Counted from the first letter of the stretch, positions 32,185 to 42,306 are shown. The stretch is DNA of 64,000 nt from PHAA01 sp964457945 (GCA_964457945.1 CAYWFX010000012.1:6250-70249); one strand, 5' to 3'. The notes: a model not told the origin generated them from the letters alone. Numbers and translations are program-made.

Positions 32185-34332
32185 TTACACTAAGCCAAAG
32201 AAACGTGCGGTTTGCGCCACCACAAAACATAAAACCATGCCAGTTATGGTAGGTACAAGAAAAGCAACCAAGGGCCATTTCTTACTTTGAGTCTCTTTAT
32301 AGATGGTCAGCATTGTAGTTGTGCAGGGGAAATGGTTGAGACAAAACAGCATAGTACATACTGCTGTCAACCAGGTCCATCCATTTGATATAAACAATTC
32401 CCTTAAAGCTTCCAGATTGTCTAATTCGATCATTTGACCTGTAGACATATAGGTCATAATAAGGATGGGGATGACAATTTCATTGGCCGGAAATCCTAAT
32501 ATAAATGCCATCAGGATGAATCCATCCAAGCCTAAGTAATGAGCGAGAGGATCTATAAAATGAGCTCCATATTGGATAAGGCTCAGCTCTCCGACGTGGA
32601 CGTTAGCCAATATCCAAATAATTAGACCCGCTGGGGCCGCCACCATCGCCGCCCGAGCTAGAACGAACCAGGTCCGGTCATAGATTGAGTGCAAGATGAT
32701 CCTTCCCACTTGAGGTTTTCTATAAGGAGGCAGTTCTAATGTAAAGGAAGAGGGTAACCCTTTCAAAATTGTTTTGGATAAAACTCTGGAAACAATTAGC
32801 GTTATAACTACCCCTAGTACAATTATCCCTACAATCGTAAAGGCTGCGATGAGAGATTGGTATTCACCTGCTGTCCCAGCGATAAAAATCATGGCCAGAG
32901 CGATCAAGGTTGGAAAACGTCCGTTACAGGGAACAAAGTTATTGGTAATAGTCGCAATCAGCCGCTCCCGAGGGGAATCAATAATTCGGCAGGCGATCAC
33001 TCCTGCGGCATTACACCCGAATCCCATGCACATAGTTAAGGCCTGTTTCCCATGGGCACAAGCTTTCTTGAAATAATTATCTAAATTGAAGGCTACCCGC
33101 GGTAGGTATCCCAAATCTTCTAAAATTGTAAATAGGGGAAAGAAAATCGCCATAGGCGGCAACATCACTGCAATTACCCAGGCCAGAGTTCGATACACGC
33201 CTAGAATCAACGCTCCATGCAGCCAACCCGCCCAACCCGCCCATACAAAGAAATCGGTCAAGCGTTCCTCAATCCAGAATAGGCCCATAGCTAAAGCTTG
33301 GGAAGGATAATTGGCTCCTTGAATCGTAATCCAAAATACCAGGCCCAACAAGGTGATCATAATAGGAATTCCAAAAAATCTGGAGGTTAGGATATTATCA
33401 ATTTTACGGTCCAACTGATTATATTGCTGGTTTTCAAAGAACACTGTCTTTTCCCGAATTTCTTCCGTAAATTTAATGATACCTGTTACTATTCTATCCC
33501 GGAGTTCATCTTTTCCAATCTGTCTTTGATCCAAGTATTGTTCAACCCTGGTTAATATATCTGAGATGGCATTATCTTCCTGGATATTAGTTCCCAGATA
33601 ATTCTTAAGAGAATTAAGCATTGTGCTGTCACCCTCAATTAACCTTAAAGCCACCCACCTGCTGTTAATTTTATCCTTTATGATAACCCTGATATTGGGT
33701 TCAATTATCCGGAGTAGGTCTTCCACGACCTCATCATAACGAATCTCTATGGGATTGGGTTTCACCTCACCGCTAGCTACACTATATACTGCATCCTGTA
33801 ATTCATTTAAACCTACCCCAACTCTAGCATTCGTCCCTATCACAGGAACCCTTAGAATTTTGGAAAGCTGGTGTAAATCAATGTGGATATTTTTTCTTTT
33901 GGCTTCATCTAGAAGATTCACACAAACAACTACATTATCAGTGATTTCCATAACCTGCAAAACCATGTTCAAATTTCTTTCCAGACTTGTTGCATCGGTC
34001 ACTACCACCGTTGCATCCGGTCCAGCAAAGCAGATGAAATCTCTGGCCACTTCCTCTTCAAGCGAATTTGCCAGCAGGGAATAGGTACCTGGCAAATCAA
34101 CTAGAATATAATTCTTCCCTTTATGAGTAAATTTCCCCTGAGAATTCGTTACTGTTTTTCCTGGCCAGTTTCCGGTATGCTGATTTAATCCGGTCAGGGT
34201 GTTAAAGACCGTGCTTTTCCCCGTATTGGGATTTCCCGCCAAAGCAATCACCAAATCATCCGGTGAATTCAGCTGCACCTTAAACATTTCTTGCATTGCA
34301 CCCAGCCCAGTGGATTGATGTGTCAGACCCAT
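32185..34332 (-). CDS. feoB: Ferrous iron transport protein B
   Basis: The 715-residue protein imports Fe(II) across the cytoplasmic membrane. The N-terminal G-protein domain shows G1 GNPNTGKST (33-41), G3 DLPGTYS (79-85), a G2 Thr in the switch region and a G4-like NLLDEA; the GDI helical domain follows. The membrane half carries the two gate motifs with conserved Cys (GFGCNAAGVIACR, and CTMLFCLNHFPCTTT) and about eight helices. It follows feoA by 12 bases on the minus strand. A divergent DtxR-type regulator is likely to control both. No feoC is visible. Confidence 0.96.
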   Translation of the reverse strand: MGLTHQSTGLGAMQEMFKVQLNSPDDLVIALAGNPNTGKSTVFNTLTGLNQHTGNWPGKTVTNSQGKFTHKGKNYILVDLPGTYSLLANSLEEEVARDFICFAGPDATVVVTDATSLERNLNMVLQVMEITDNVVVCVNLLDEAKRKNIHIDLHQLSKILRVPVIGTNARVGVGLNELQDAVYSVASGEVKPNPIEIRYDEVVEDLLRIIEPNIRVIIKDKINSRWVALRLIEGDSTMLNSLKNYLGTNIQEDNAISDILTRVEQYLDQRQIGKDELRDRIVTGIIKFTEEIREKTVFFENQQYNQLDRKIDNILTSRFFGIPIMITLLGLVFWITIQGANYPSQALAMGLFWIEERLTDFFVWAGWAGWLHGALILGVYRTLAWVIAVMLPPMAIFFPLFTILEDLGYLPRVAFNLDNYFKKACAHGKQALTMCMGFGCNAAGVIACRIIDSPRERLIATITNNFVPCNGRFPTLIALAMIFIAGTAGEYQSLIAAFTIVGIIVLGVVITLIVSRVLSKTILKGLPSSFTLELPPYRKPQVGRIILHSIYDRTWFVLARAAMVAAPAGLIIWILANVHVGELSLIQYGAHFIDPLAHYLGLDGFILMAFILGFPANEIVIPILIMTYMSTGQMIELDNLEALRELFISNGWTWLTAVCTMLFCLNHFPCTTTMLTIYKETQSKKWPLVAFLVPTITGMVLCFVVAQTARFFGLV

Positions 34333-34344
34333 TACAATACCACC

Positions 34345-34593
34345 TTATCTATCCGTTCCCAGCAATTCCACTAGTATTTGAGATGCTTCCTCGGAACGAA
34401 GCGCGATAACTGCCCCTCGAATCTCATAGGCGACAGGATCTCCAGAAGGGCTTTTTCTCAGTGATTCCACTTTCGTGTCATAAATAAGTCCTAAATCCAG
34501 CATTCTTCTTCTTTCATTTCCCTGAGCGGTCAATTTTCGAACTTTGCCAAAGCTGCCCGGAGACAGATGATGTAATGGAATTAGACTTCCCAC
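34345..34593 (-). CDS. feoA: Ferrous iron transport protein A (FeoA/SH3-like)
   Basis: FeoA is a small SH3-like protein that supports FeoB. The core is seen in SPGSFGKVRKL, RRRMLDLGLIYDTKVESLRK and YEIRGAVIALRSEEA. The GTG start at 34593 (82 residues) is preferred because GGGGG lies eight bases upstream. Longer in-frame ATG starts at 34608 and 34638 lack sites, and the longest overlaps a 20-bp inverted repeat. The gene is transcribed into feoB. Confidence 0.88.
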   Translation of the reverse strand: MGSLIPLHHLSPGSFGKVRKLTAQGNERRRMLDLGLIYDTKVESLRKSPSGDPVAYEIRGAVIALRSEEASQILVELLGTDR

Positions 34594-34635
34594 AATTGAT
34601 ACCCCCATAAAAGTGATAATTTTCATAAACCATAT

Positions 34636-34682
34636 CATAGTATAAGTCGTGAGAAGCTTTTTTTCTCACGACTTATACTATG
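34636..34682. repeat. 20-bp perfect inverted repeat upstream of feoA
   Basis: The arms CATAGTATAAGTCGTGAGAA (34636-34655) and its exact complement (34663-34682) enclose a 7-base loop. The repeat lies between feoA and the divergent DtxR-type gene. It has no T-run and does not resemble known DtxR or Fur boxes. Confidence 0.85.
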
Positions 34683-34785
34683 CCTGAGTGACTCCTTTTG
34701 TTACTACTATTAGCGCAAGCATAGGAACAGCAAAACTTTAGAATCTATTGCATGGAAATATGATGCTTTCGAAAGGTGTGATAGC

Positions 34786-35268
34786 TTGAAAAATGACCAG
34801 GATTTTTATACAGTCCGGGGTTATGAAATTCTCAAGAAAAACCAGAGCAATCTTACTCCCAGCATGGAAGATTATCTGGAGATGATCTATAGAAACTGTC
34901 TGACAGAGGGATACATTCGCATCAACAACCTTGCCAAGCAATTAAATGTTAAGGCATCATCTGCGTCTAAAGTTGCCCAAAAGCTATCGGAAATGGCTTA
35001 TATAAATTATGAAAAATATGGAATTATTCAACTAACGGAAAAAGGTAAGTATATTGGTGAATTCCTTCTGACCCGGCATAATACCGTGGAAACTTTTCTG
35101 AAAAACTTGGGTGTTGAAAATAACGTATTAATTGAAACCGAGTTAATCGAACATCATCTTAGCTTGGACACTCTGAAAAAGATTGAAATATTTAATGATT
35201 TCGCGATAGCAAATCCGGATATCATCGAAAGGCTTCATCATTTTGAGAAAAAAAACGAAGGCCCATAA
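34786..35268 (+). CDS. DtxR/MntR-family metal-dependent regulator
   Basis: The TTG start at 34786 has AAGGTG seven bases upstream. The N-terminal winged helix is LTPSMEDYLEMIYRN, then RINNLAKQLNVKASSASKVAQKLSEMAYINYEKYGIIQLTEKG in separate blocks. This is the DtxR signature, with the recognition helix in the SSASKV region. A metal-binding dimerisation domain follows (LIEHHLSLDTLKKI). The C-terminal SH3 domain of long DtxR members is absent, so it is the short MntR/TroR type. Position next to feoAB suggests Fe(II)- or Mn(II)-dependent control of iron uptake. Confidence 0.88.
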   Translation: MKNDQDFYTVRGYEILKKNQSNLTPSMEDYLEMIYRNCLTEGYIRINNLAKQLNVKASSASKVAQKLSEMAYINYEKYGIIQLTEKGKYIGEFLLTRHNTVETFLKNLGVENNVLIETELIEHHLSLDTLKKIEIFNDFAIANPDIIERLHHFEKKNEGP

Positions 35269-35284
35269 GGCCCTCGTTTTTTTA
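35254..35284 (+). terminator. Terminator of the DtxR-type gene
   Basis: AACGA-GGCC pairs with GGCC-TCGTT (one A-C mismatch) around CATAA and is followed by seven T. The 5' arm overlaps the end of the coding region. Confidence 0.85.
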
Positions 35285-35296
35285 ATTCGTTGTAAT

Positions 35297-36010
35297 TTAT
35301 TTTTTATTCTGGGAACTCCTATCAGGAGCTGTTATCTCTATCTTTTTACCAAAATCAGAGAACTCCACCTGGATTTCCAGACTGGTCTTTTCGTTGCGTT
35401 TATTAATGGCAGTAAGAACTGCCTTCCTAATAATATCATTATGGTAGTCAACCCATATCAGATATTCAAACTCTTTCCACAGGTTCTCTAATAACTGACT
35501 CTCTACTGAAGGTCTACATTTTACCACCAGGCATTCAGCACCATCTATTTTTTCAAACTTAACTTTTTCTACCTGATTCACGTTATTAAACCTGAAATTA
35601 GACAGGGGATTTAATTCTGAAATCAGTATCTCTTCGGAATTTGTGGTACCACTCTCTATGACTAACCATTTTTTTGAAAGAGAATCATAGTTATAGATGG
35701 TTCGATTAATATAATAAATATCGACTGGTGTATTAACCATCTCCCCCTTTATATGAGTATTAGTATTTTGTTTTTCTCCTTCTACCTCACTTATCACCTC
35801 CTTTCGATCATTAACCGTAAATCCAGAATGTAGTTTGTATCTAAAACTATCGCTTCCAAGCATATTGTTCAGGGCAGTCTGTAGTTCCATCCCTGGTTCC
35901 AGTTGCGCTTTTTCATAATATTGGCTTATGGCTTTGGCGCTGGCCAATATAGCAACGAGAACCAGAATTAAAGTCATTAATATGATCCATCTGGTTTTAT
36001 TTATTATCAC
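35297..36010 (-). CDS. Membrane-anchored extracytoplasmic protein (possible LolA-like fold)
   Basis: The 237-residue protein has an N-terminal hydrophobic anchor (residues 8-25). A beta-rich domain of alternating strands follows (DSFRYKLHSGFTV, DIYYINRTIYNYDSLSKKWLVI, VVKCRPSVESQL, LEIQVEFSDFGKKIEI). The pattern is like the single-domain LolA/LppX-like fold of many Firmicute anchored proteins, but this was judged by eye. The start is GTG 36010 behind AAGGGG, at a short spacing. It converges with the DtxR-type gene. Confidence 0.65.
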   Translation of the reverse strand: MIINKTRWIILMTLILVLVAILASAKAISQYYEKAQLEPGMELQTALNNMLGSDSFRYKLHSGFTVNDRKEVISEVEGEKQNTNTHIKGEMVNTPVDIYYINRTIYNYDSLSKKWLVIESGTTNSEEILISELNPLSNFRFNNVNQVEKVKFEKIDGAECLVVKCRPSVESQLLENLWKEFEYLIWVDYHNDIIRKAVLTAINKRNEKTSLEIQVEFSDFGKKIEITAPDRSSQNKK

Positions 36011-36430
36011 TCACCCCTTACACTATAAGTTCCCGGATAGTTAAATATAGATAAACAGCCTTCTCAATTCGTAATATATTGTATTAGACCATTTTTTAAT
36101 ATATACCGAATTTACGGTCAGAATATTATTCCATAAAAGCTATTACAATGACTGCTTTTAAAAAAGTTAGGGTCTATCCAAGAATAAACCAGCGGTGCAG
36201 TTAACTACACCTACTGAGCCTGCTTATTAATTTAATTCCCAGTCCTGATAAACATTAGATTGGTGTGGTGTAACCTATTAACAATATTTATATCAGAAGG
36301 CATCAAGGTCATATTACAGTTGTTTTGTCTCAATATCTAATTGACAAGCAAAACGGATTATCGCAATATTTAGATAATATTGTTAATCTTTCGCATTTTT
36401 TCGTCTTTTTGCTGATAGGAGGTGGCCATT
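36011..36430. promoter_or_regulatory. Intergenic region with the promoter of the PAS-GGDEF-HD-GYP gene
   Basis: This 420-base A/T-rich interval holds no gene. TTGACA (36341-36346) and AATATT (36365-36370), 18 bases apart, form a likely promoter, about 60 bases before the start at 36431. Nothing else was recognised. Confidence 0.5.
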
Positions 36431-39400
36431 ATGGATAAATATGTAAATAGGGAAATAGGTAGTATTGGCAAGCTAGACAATCCTCCAATAAACGATGAGC
36501 TGTTCAAGATCCTGACAGAAAATGTCGCTTCTATGCTTTTCGTGGCCCAGCAAGGCAGATATGTATATGTAAACCCGGCCTTAGCCACAACTAGCGGCTA
36601 TACTGCCGAAGAATTTTATCAGATGAAAAGGGTCTGGGAAATTGTTGCTCCAGAACATCAGCCATTGGTTAAAAAAAGAGCCCTAGCGTTGGAACGTGGG
36701 GAAGAAGTACCTGCCGGCTTTGAATTTTTAATTATTAATAAGTCTGGAGAAGCGAGGTGGATAGAATACAGGGGAGCAGTCATTAATATTGAAGGCACAC
36801 CCGCCATATTAGGCTCTTGCATTGACATAACTGACCGTAAACGGGCAGAAGAGGAACTGCAGCAATCAGAGGAAAAGTACCGTCTCTTGATCGAAAGCAG
36901 CCACGATATTATTTATACGATGAACCCAGATGGGATATTTACCTTCGTATCCCCTGTTTGGACCTTGCTCTTAGGGCATCCTATAAGCGAGGTTTATGGT
37001 AAACCATTTCAGCAATTCGTCCATTCGGATGATATTGCCAGGTGTCAGGCATTCCTACACAGTACGCTCGAGACCGGGCAACGACAATCAGGAGTCGAAT
37101 ACCGCGTACTACACCTCAACGGCACCTGGCGCTGGCACAGCACTAATGCTGTGCCTTTAAAAGGTGCAGCCGGCACGATTATTGGGTTTGAAGGCATCGC
37201 CAGCGATATATCCGACCGTAAACTTGCTGAGGAGGCCTTAAGGGCCAATGAAGAGCAGCATCGGCTTATGGTCAGCCAAATGCCGCAAGGGCTTGCTATT
37301 CATGAAGTAATCTGCGATGAATCAGGAAAAGTTTTTGATTATCGCTTCCTTGATGTCAATCCCAGCTTTGAGAATATGACCGGGCTTAAACGAGAGAATA
37401 TTATTGGAAAAACCGTACTTGAAATTATGCCTGAAACGGAAAGTTATTGGGTTGAAAAATATGGGCATGTAGCCATGACAGGTGAGTTGCTACAATATGA
37501 GAATTACTCTAAAGAGCTGGATAGATATTATGAAGTAGTTGCTTACTCTCCCCAGGCTCAACAATTTGCAGTTATTATATCGGACATAAGTGAGCGTAAA
37601 AAACTGGAAGATCATTTACTCAATAGTGAAAAAAGATATAAGAGTCTGGCAGAAGATATGGAGGCCTTAATATGTATTTTTTTACCAGACGGTACATTGA
37701 CCTATGTGAACCGCGTTTGTTGCGAATACTTCCAAAAGAATCAAGATGAGCTTCTGGGACATAGTTTTTTAGAATTCCTGCCAGACGAAACCATTCGCCA
37801 AGAGGTTGCAAAGAATTACCGTTCGCTCACAATTGAACAAGCTATACATACTCACGAGCAGCCAGTTATTACTCTTGATGGAAGCAAAATCTGGCAGCGT
37901 TGGACCAACCGTGCTATCTTCAATGATAAAACCGAACTTATCTATTACCAGTCAATCGGCATTGATATAACTGACCGGAAACGATCAGAAGAAGAATTGC
38001 AAGCAGCTAATGAGCAAATGGAAGCAGCTTTCGAAGAAATAACTGCCACCGAGGAAGAACTGCGAACTCAATACCAGCAACTGCAGGTACAAGAGCAGGC
38101 TTTGCGCGATTCTGAGCAACGTTTGACTGATATCATTAACTTCTTGCCTGATCCAACCATGATTATTAACAATGCAGGTCAAATAATGGTTTGGAATCAA
38201 GCTGCCGAAGAAATGACCGGAGTTAAAGCCATAGATATACTGGGAAAAGGAAATTACGAACATGCCTTGCCTTTTTATGGGGCCAGACGTCCAATTTTAG
38301 TTGACCTGGTTCTTCTACCCAACCAACAAATAGAACAAGAGTACCAGGCTATAAGCCGAGATAAGAAAAGTATTATGGCAGAAGCCATTTTGCCTGTCCT
38401 GAACGGAAAAACACGTTTCTTTTCTGGTAAAGCCACCCCTCTTTATAACCAGCGGGGTAACATCGTTGGAGCGATTGAATCTCTTCGCGATATCACCGAG
38501 CACAAGAAGGTCCAAGCAACTCTGGAAGAGACACAGCAGCAAATGAAGCAGGTCATCGAGCTATTACCTGATGCTACCCTGGTTATTGATCGAGAGGGAC
38601 AAGTTGTATTTTGGAACCAAGCTATGGAAAAGATGACGGGAGTAACCCAAGAGCAGATAATTGGGCGAGGCAATTACGAATATTCCATTCCTTTTTATGG
38701 TGAAAGACGTCCAATTCTAATAGACCTGGCTCTTATGTCTAACCGTGAATACCATGCAATAAAGGAAAAGTATGACTTTATCCACCAGGAAAGCGACACC
38801 CTTATAGGTGAAGTCTATGTACCTAAAACTTATGGCGGTAAAGGTGCTTATTTATTAGGATCTGCTTCCAAACTTTATGATCTGCAAGGGAATATAGTTG
38901 GAGCTATTCAGTCTATTCGCGATATTACTGATCGCAAAGATATTGAAAAGGCCCTGGTAGAAGAGAAAGAGCTTTTAAAGACAACCTTATTATCCATAGG
39001 AGATGGAGTAATATCAACCGATAAAAATGGTAGGGTTAATTTAATAAATAAAGTTGCCGAACAGCTTATCGGGTGGACTCAAATTGAAGCTTTCAGCAAA
39101 CCCCTGGAAGAAGTATTCAATACGATTAATGAATTTACTCAAGAAAGATGTGAGAACCCAGTAAGAGAGGTACTAGACACTGGAAAAACCATCGAAATTG
39201 CCAATCATACTATGCTAATTTCCAAAGCAGGGATTGCCAGACCCATTGAAGACAGTGCGGCCCCTATTAAAGATGAGGCTGGCAAAATTAATGGCGTAGT
39301 ACTGGTATTTAGAGATTTTACTGAAAAAAAAGATCGTCAGGAAAAAATCGCCTATTTAAGCTATCATGATCAACTAACCGGATTATACAACCGTAGATTT

Positions 39401-40423
39401 TTCGAGGAAGAATTGAAAAGGCTGGATACGGAAAGAAATCTGCCGATAACCCTGGTCATGGCAGATGTTAATGGATTAAAACTTACTAATGATGCTTTTG
39501 GTCATTTAGCAGGAGATAAGCTGTTAATAAAAGTGGCAGAAATCATGGAAAAAGAATGCCGAACCGATGATATAATTGCCCGAATTGGCGGAGATGAATT
39601 TATGATTTTGTTACCAAAAACTGAGGCCGAAAAAGCGAAAAAAATTGTGGGACGAATTAATGCGAGCCTGGCTCAGGAAAAGGTGGATTCCATTATCCTG
39701 TCCGTCTCCTTTGGCTGGGAAACTAAGCGTGAAGCGACCGAGGAGATGAAAAGCATTTTCAAGCAAGCTGAAGATCATATGTATAGACATAAGCTGTCGG
39801 CAAGCTCCAGCATGAGAAATAAGACCATAAAAGTAATTATCGGCACCTTATATGAAAAAAATAAACGAGAAGAGCAGCATTCACAAAGGGTAAGTGAACT
39901 ATGTGCCAGCCTGGCAACTGCTTTAGATCTGGGTCCGGACGATGTTGCTGAATTAAGAACTGCCGGTTTAATGCACGATATTGGCAAAATAGCACTTGAA
40001 GAGATGATCTTAAATAAACCTGGCCAGCTTAATAATACGGAATGGCTTCAAATCAAGCGGCATCCGGAAACAGGCTATCGTATATTGAGTTCCGTAAATG
40101 AATTTTCACAACTAGCCACCTATGTACTAGCCCATCATGAAAGATGGGATGGTAAGGGTTACCCCAAGGGATTAATAGGCGAAGAAATACCTTTGCAAGC
40201 TAGGATTTTGGCAGTTGCTGATACCTATGATGCCATGACTAGTGATCGACCGTATCGCCAAGCATTAAGCGAAGAGATTGTTGTTGAGGAAATAAAAGGA
40301 AATGCCGGCATACAGTTTGATCCGCTTATTGTCAGAGTATTACTGGAAAAAGTTTTGGTAAATAGCAGCGATGTCTTTTCGGGAGGAACAAGATTAAGTG
40401 CCCAGCAGTTTGCTGAGGCGTAG
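36431..40423 (+). CDS. Multi-PAS GGDEF and HD-GYP protein (c-di-GMP synthesis and breakdown)
   Basis: ATG 36431 (1330 residues) lies behind TAGGAGGTGG; the in-frame GTG at 36422 is inside this site. There is no membrane segment. The N-terminal 960 residues are a chain of PAS/PAC repeats, ending repeatedly in DITDRKxxE; at least seven are visible. The diguanylate cyclase domain (about 975-1130) has an intact IGGDEF at about 1052. The HD-GYP domain (about 1145-1310) has LMHDIGK (about 1180) and HHERWDGKGYP, so the phosphodiesterase site is also intact. The protein may switch between making and degrading c-di-GMP by sensory input. Two adjacent PAS repeats near residues 560-830 are similar to each other and arose by duplication. 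Confidence 0.93.
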   Translation: MDKYVNREIGSIGKLDNPPINDELFKILTENVASMLFVAQQGRYVYVNPALATTSGYTAEEFYQMKRVWEIVAPEHQPLVKKRALALERGEEVPAGFEFLIINKSGEARWIEYRGAVINIEGTPAILGSCIDITDRKRAEEELQQSEEKYRLLIESSHDIIYTMNPDGIFTFVSPVWTLLLGHPISEVYGKPFQQFVHSDDIARCQAFLHSTLETGQRQSGVEYRVLHLNGTWRWHSTNAVPLKGAAGTIIGFEGIASDISDRKLAEEALRANEEQHRLMVSQMPQGLAIHEVICDESGKVFDYRFLDVNPSFENMTGLKRENIIGKTVLEIMPETESYWVEKYGHVAMTGELLQYENYSKELDRYYEVVAYSPQAQQFAVIISDISERKKLEDHLLNSEKRYKSLAEDMEALICIFLPDGTLTYVNRVCCEYFQKNQDELLGHSFLEFLPDETIRQEVAKNYRSLTIEQAIHTHEQPVITLDGSKIWQRWTNRAIFNDKTELIYYQSIGIDITDRKRSEEELQAANEQMEAAFEEITATEEELRTQYQQLQVQEQALRDSEQRLTDIINFLPDPTMIINNAGQIMVWNQAAEEMTGVKAIDILGKGNYEHALPFYGARRPILVDLVLLPNQQIEQEYQAISRDKKSIMAEAILPVLNGKTRFFSGKATPLYNQRGNIVGAIESLRDITEHKKVQATLEETQQQMKQVIELLPDATLVIDREGQVVFWNQAMEKMTGVTQEQIIGRGNYEYSIPFYGERRPILIDLALMSNREYHAIKEKYDFIHQESDTLIGEVYVPKTYGGKGAYLLGSASKLYDLQGNIVGAIQSIRDITDRKDIEKALVEEKELLKTTLLSIGDGVISTDKNGRVNLINKVAEQLIGWTQIEAFSKPLEEVFNTINEFTQERCENPVREVLDTGKTIEIANHTMLISKAGIARPIEDSAAPIKDEAGKINGVVLVFRDFTEKKDRQEKIAYLSYHDQLTGLYNRRFFEEELKRLDTERNLPITLVMADVNGLKLTNDAFGHLAGDKLLIKVAEIMEKECRTDDIIARIGGDEFMILLPKTEAEKAKKIVGRINASLAQEKVDSIILSVSFGWETKREATEEMKSIFKQAEDHMYRHKLSASSSMRNKTIKVIIGTLYEKNKREEQHSQRVSELCASLATALDLGPDDVAELRTAGLMHDIGKIALEEMILNKPGQLNNTEWLQIKRHPETGYRILSSVNEFSQLATYVLAHHERWDGKGYPKGLIGEEIPLQARILAVADTYDAMTSDRPYRQALSEEIVVEEIKGNAGIQFDPLIVRVLLEKVLVNSSDVFSGGTRLSAQQFAEA

Positions 40424-40517
40424 AGGTCAAGTCTACCATACCCCCATCTTTGCACCATGAAAAATTCTTCCTTGCGGCTACCCATTTTCGAATTGGATCT
40501 ATATAGATTAAAATATA

Positions 40518-40559
40518 AGAGGCTTCCCATAAGTTCAGCGAACTTAATGAGAAGCCTCT
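40518..40559. terminator. Long hairpin between convergent genes
   Basis: AGAGGCTTC-CAT-AGTTC pairs with GAACT-ATG-GAAGCCTCT with small mismatches around an AGCG loop. It lies between the PAS-GGDEF and groEL genes. There is no strong T-run, so it may end transcription in both directions or protect mRNA ends. Confidence 0.6.
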
Positions 40560-40635
40560 AGAATTTTCGGCTAATGTGGGATAGAGAAAAATCTAAATAC
40601 TCAAACCCCGCGTCATAAGGGCTACTGGGCTAAGC

Positions 40636-42282
40636 TTACATCATGCCGCCCATACCGCCGCCCATGCCACCCATGCCGCCGCCGCCCATGCCGCCCATGC
40701 CTTTGTCTTCGCCGGGCTTCTCGGATACGATGGCTTCGGTAGTTAGTACCATAGCTGCAATGCTGGCAGCATTCTGTACTGCTGAGCGAGTGACTTTGGC
40801 AGGATCAATGATACCAGCCGCAATCATATCCTCATAAACATTATTTAAGGCATTGAAGCCAATTCCAGACTTCGCTTCTTTTACTTTTTCAACCACAACT
40901 GAGCCTTCAATGCCAGCATTGTTGGCTATCTGGCGCAATGGTTCTTCCATAGCTTTCATAACCAGTTTAACACCGGTCATTTCATCACCCTCAGCCTGCA
41001 CTTTCTCAATAGCAACAATAGCGTTGATGAGGGCAACTCCTCCACCAGAGACAATACCTTCTTCAACCGCGGCCTTAGTAGCTGCTAGTGCATCTTCAAT
41101 GCGGTGCTTTTTCTCTTTTAGTTCGGTTTCGGTTGCAGCGCCAACCTTGATAATAGCTACACCACCAGATAGTTTAGCCATTCTTTCCTGAAGCTTCTCT
41201 TTATCATATTCAGATTCACTTTCTTCAAACTGAATCTTAATATTAGCAATACGGGCCTTTACGTCAGCTTCTGAACCTGCCCCATCAACAATAATGGTTT
41301 CGTCTTTCTTTATGACTACTTTAGCGGCTCTGCCCAGCATTTCCAGCGTGACATTCTCCATTTTAATACCTATATCTTCAGAGGCAACCTGTCCTTTAGT
41401 CAAGACAGCAATATCCTCGAGCATGGCTTTTCTTCTTTCGCCAAAGGCTGGAGCTTTAACTGCTACACAGGTAAAGGTTCCTCTAAGTTTATTGACGACC
41501 AGGGTAGCCAGAGCCTCGCCTTCGATGTCCTCTGCAATAAGAAGCAGGGGCTTGCCACTTTGAACTACCTTTTCGAGAACTGGAAGAATCTCGCTAATTG
41601 CAGAAATCTTCTTATCACTGATTAGAATATATGGGTTATCAAGACTAGCTACCATCTTCTCAGTATCCGTGATCATGTAAGGGGAGATATAACCACGATC
41701 GAAGTTCATGCCTTCCACAACTTCCAGAGATGTGCCAACTGAATTGGATTCTTCAACGGTTATAACTCCGTCGCGGCCAACTTTTTCCATAGCATCTGCA
41801 ATCAGGGAACCAATATCAGGGTCGCCTGCGCTAATGGAAGCTACTTGGGCAATGGCTTCTTTAGATTCTACCGGTTTGCTAATGGCCTGGATTTCAGCAA
41901 CAGCAGCCTGGACTGCCTTCTCGATGCCTTTTCTCATAATCATCGGGTTCGCCCCAGCGGCAACGTTTTTTAAACCCTCTTTGATCATAGCCTGAGCTAA
42001 AACAGTGGCCGTAGTGGTCCCATCTCCTGCTACATCATTGGTCTTAATGGCAACTTCTTTCACCAACTGGCAGCCCAGGTTTTCCCATGGGTCTTCCAGA
42101 TCAATATCACGAGCAATGGTAACACCATCATTGGTTATTGTAGGGGAACCAAATTTTCTATCCAGAACAACATTTCTTCCCTTAGGGCCTAAAGTAACCT
42201 TGACCGCATTGGCCAAAGCGTCAACGCCTTTTTCCAGCGACCTTCTGGCATCTTCCCCGAACTTAATTTCTTTGGAAAACAT
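40636..42282 (-). CDS. groL: Chaperonin GroEL (Hsp60)
   Basis: The 548-residue chaperonin subunit folds proteins in an ATP-dependent double ring. The KFGEDARRSLEKGVDALANAV start, TLGPKGRNVVLD, AGDGTTTATVLA nucleotide site, PAFGERRKAMLEDIA and the C-terminal GGM repeats (GMGGMGGGGMGGMGGG) are all present. ATG 42282 is preceded by AAGGAGG. It is the second gene of the groESL operon, 24 bases after groES, under the CIRCE element. Confidence 0.98.
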   Translation of the reverse strand: MFSKEIKFGEDARRSLEKGVDALANAVKVTLGPKGRNVVLDRKFGSPTITNDGVTIARDIDLEDPWENLGCQLVKEVAIKTNDVAGDGTTTATVLAQAMIKEGLKNVAAGANPMIMRKGIEKAVQAAVAEIQAISKPVESKEAIAQVASISAGDPDIGSLIADAMEKVGRDGVITVEESNSVGTSLEVVEGMNFDRGYISPYMITDTEKMVASLDNPYILISDKKISAISEILPVLEKVVQSGKPLLLIAEDIEGEALATLVVNKLRGTFTCVAVKAPAFGERRKAMLEDIAVLTKGQVASEDIGIKMENVTLEMLGRAAKVVIKKDETIIVDGAGSEADVKARIANIKIQFEESESEYDKEKLQERMAKLSGGVAIIKVGAATETELKEKKHRIEDALAATKAAVEEGIVSGGGVALINAIVAIEKVQAEGDEMTGVKLVMKAMEEPLRQIANNAGIEGSVVVEKVKEAKSGIGFNALNNVYEDMIAAGIIDPAKVTRSAVQNAASIAAMVLTTEAIVSEKPGEDKGMGGMGGGGMGGMGGGMGGMM

Positions 42283-42306
42283 CTATGTACCCTCCTTATT
42301 TAATAA

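Noticed and set aside
34636..34682. The 20-bp inverted repeat as an intrinsic terminator
   Set aside because: No T-run follows on either strand, and it sits at the 5' side of both divergent genes, so termination is not its obvious role.
40643..40837. Proline- and methionine-rich plus-strand frame
   Set aside because: It is the antisense of the GGM repeats of groEL.
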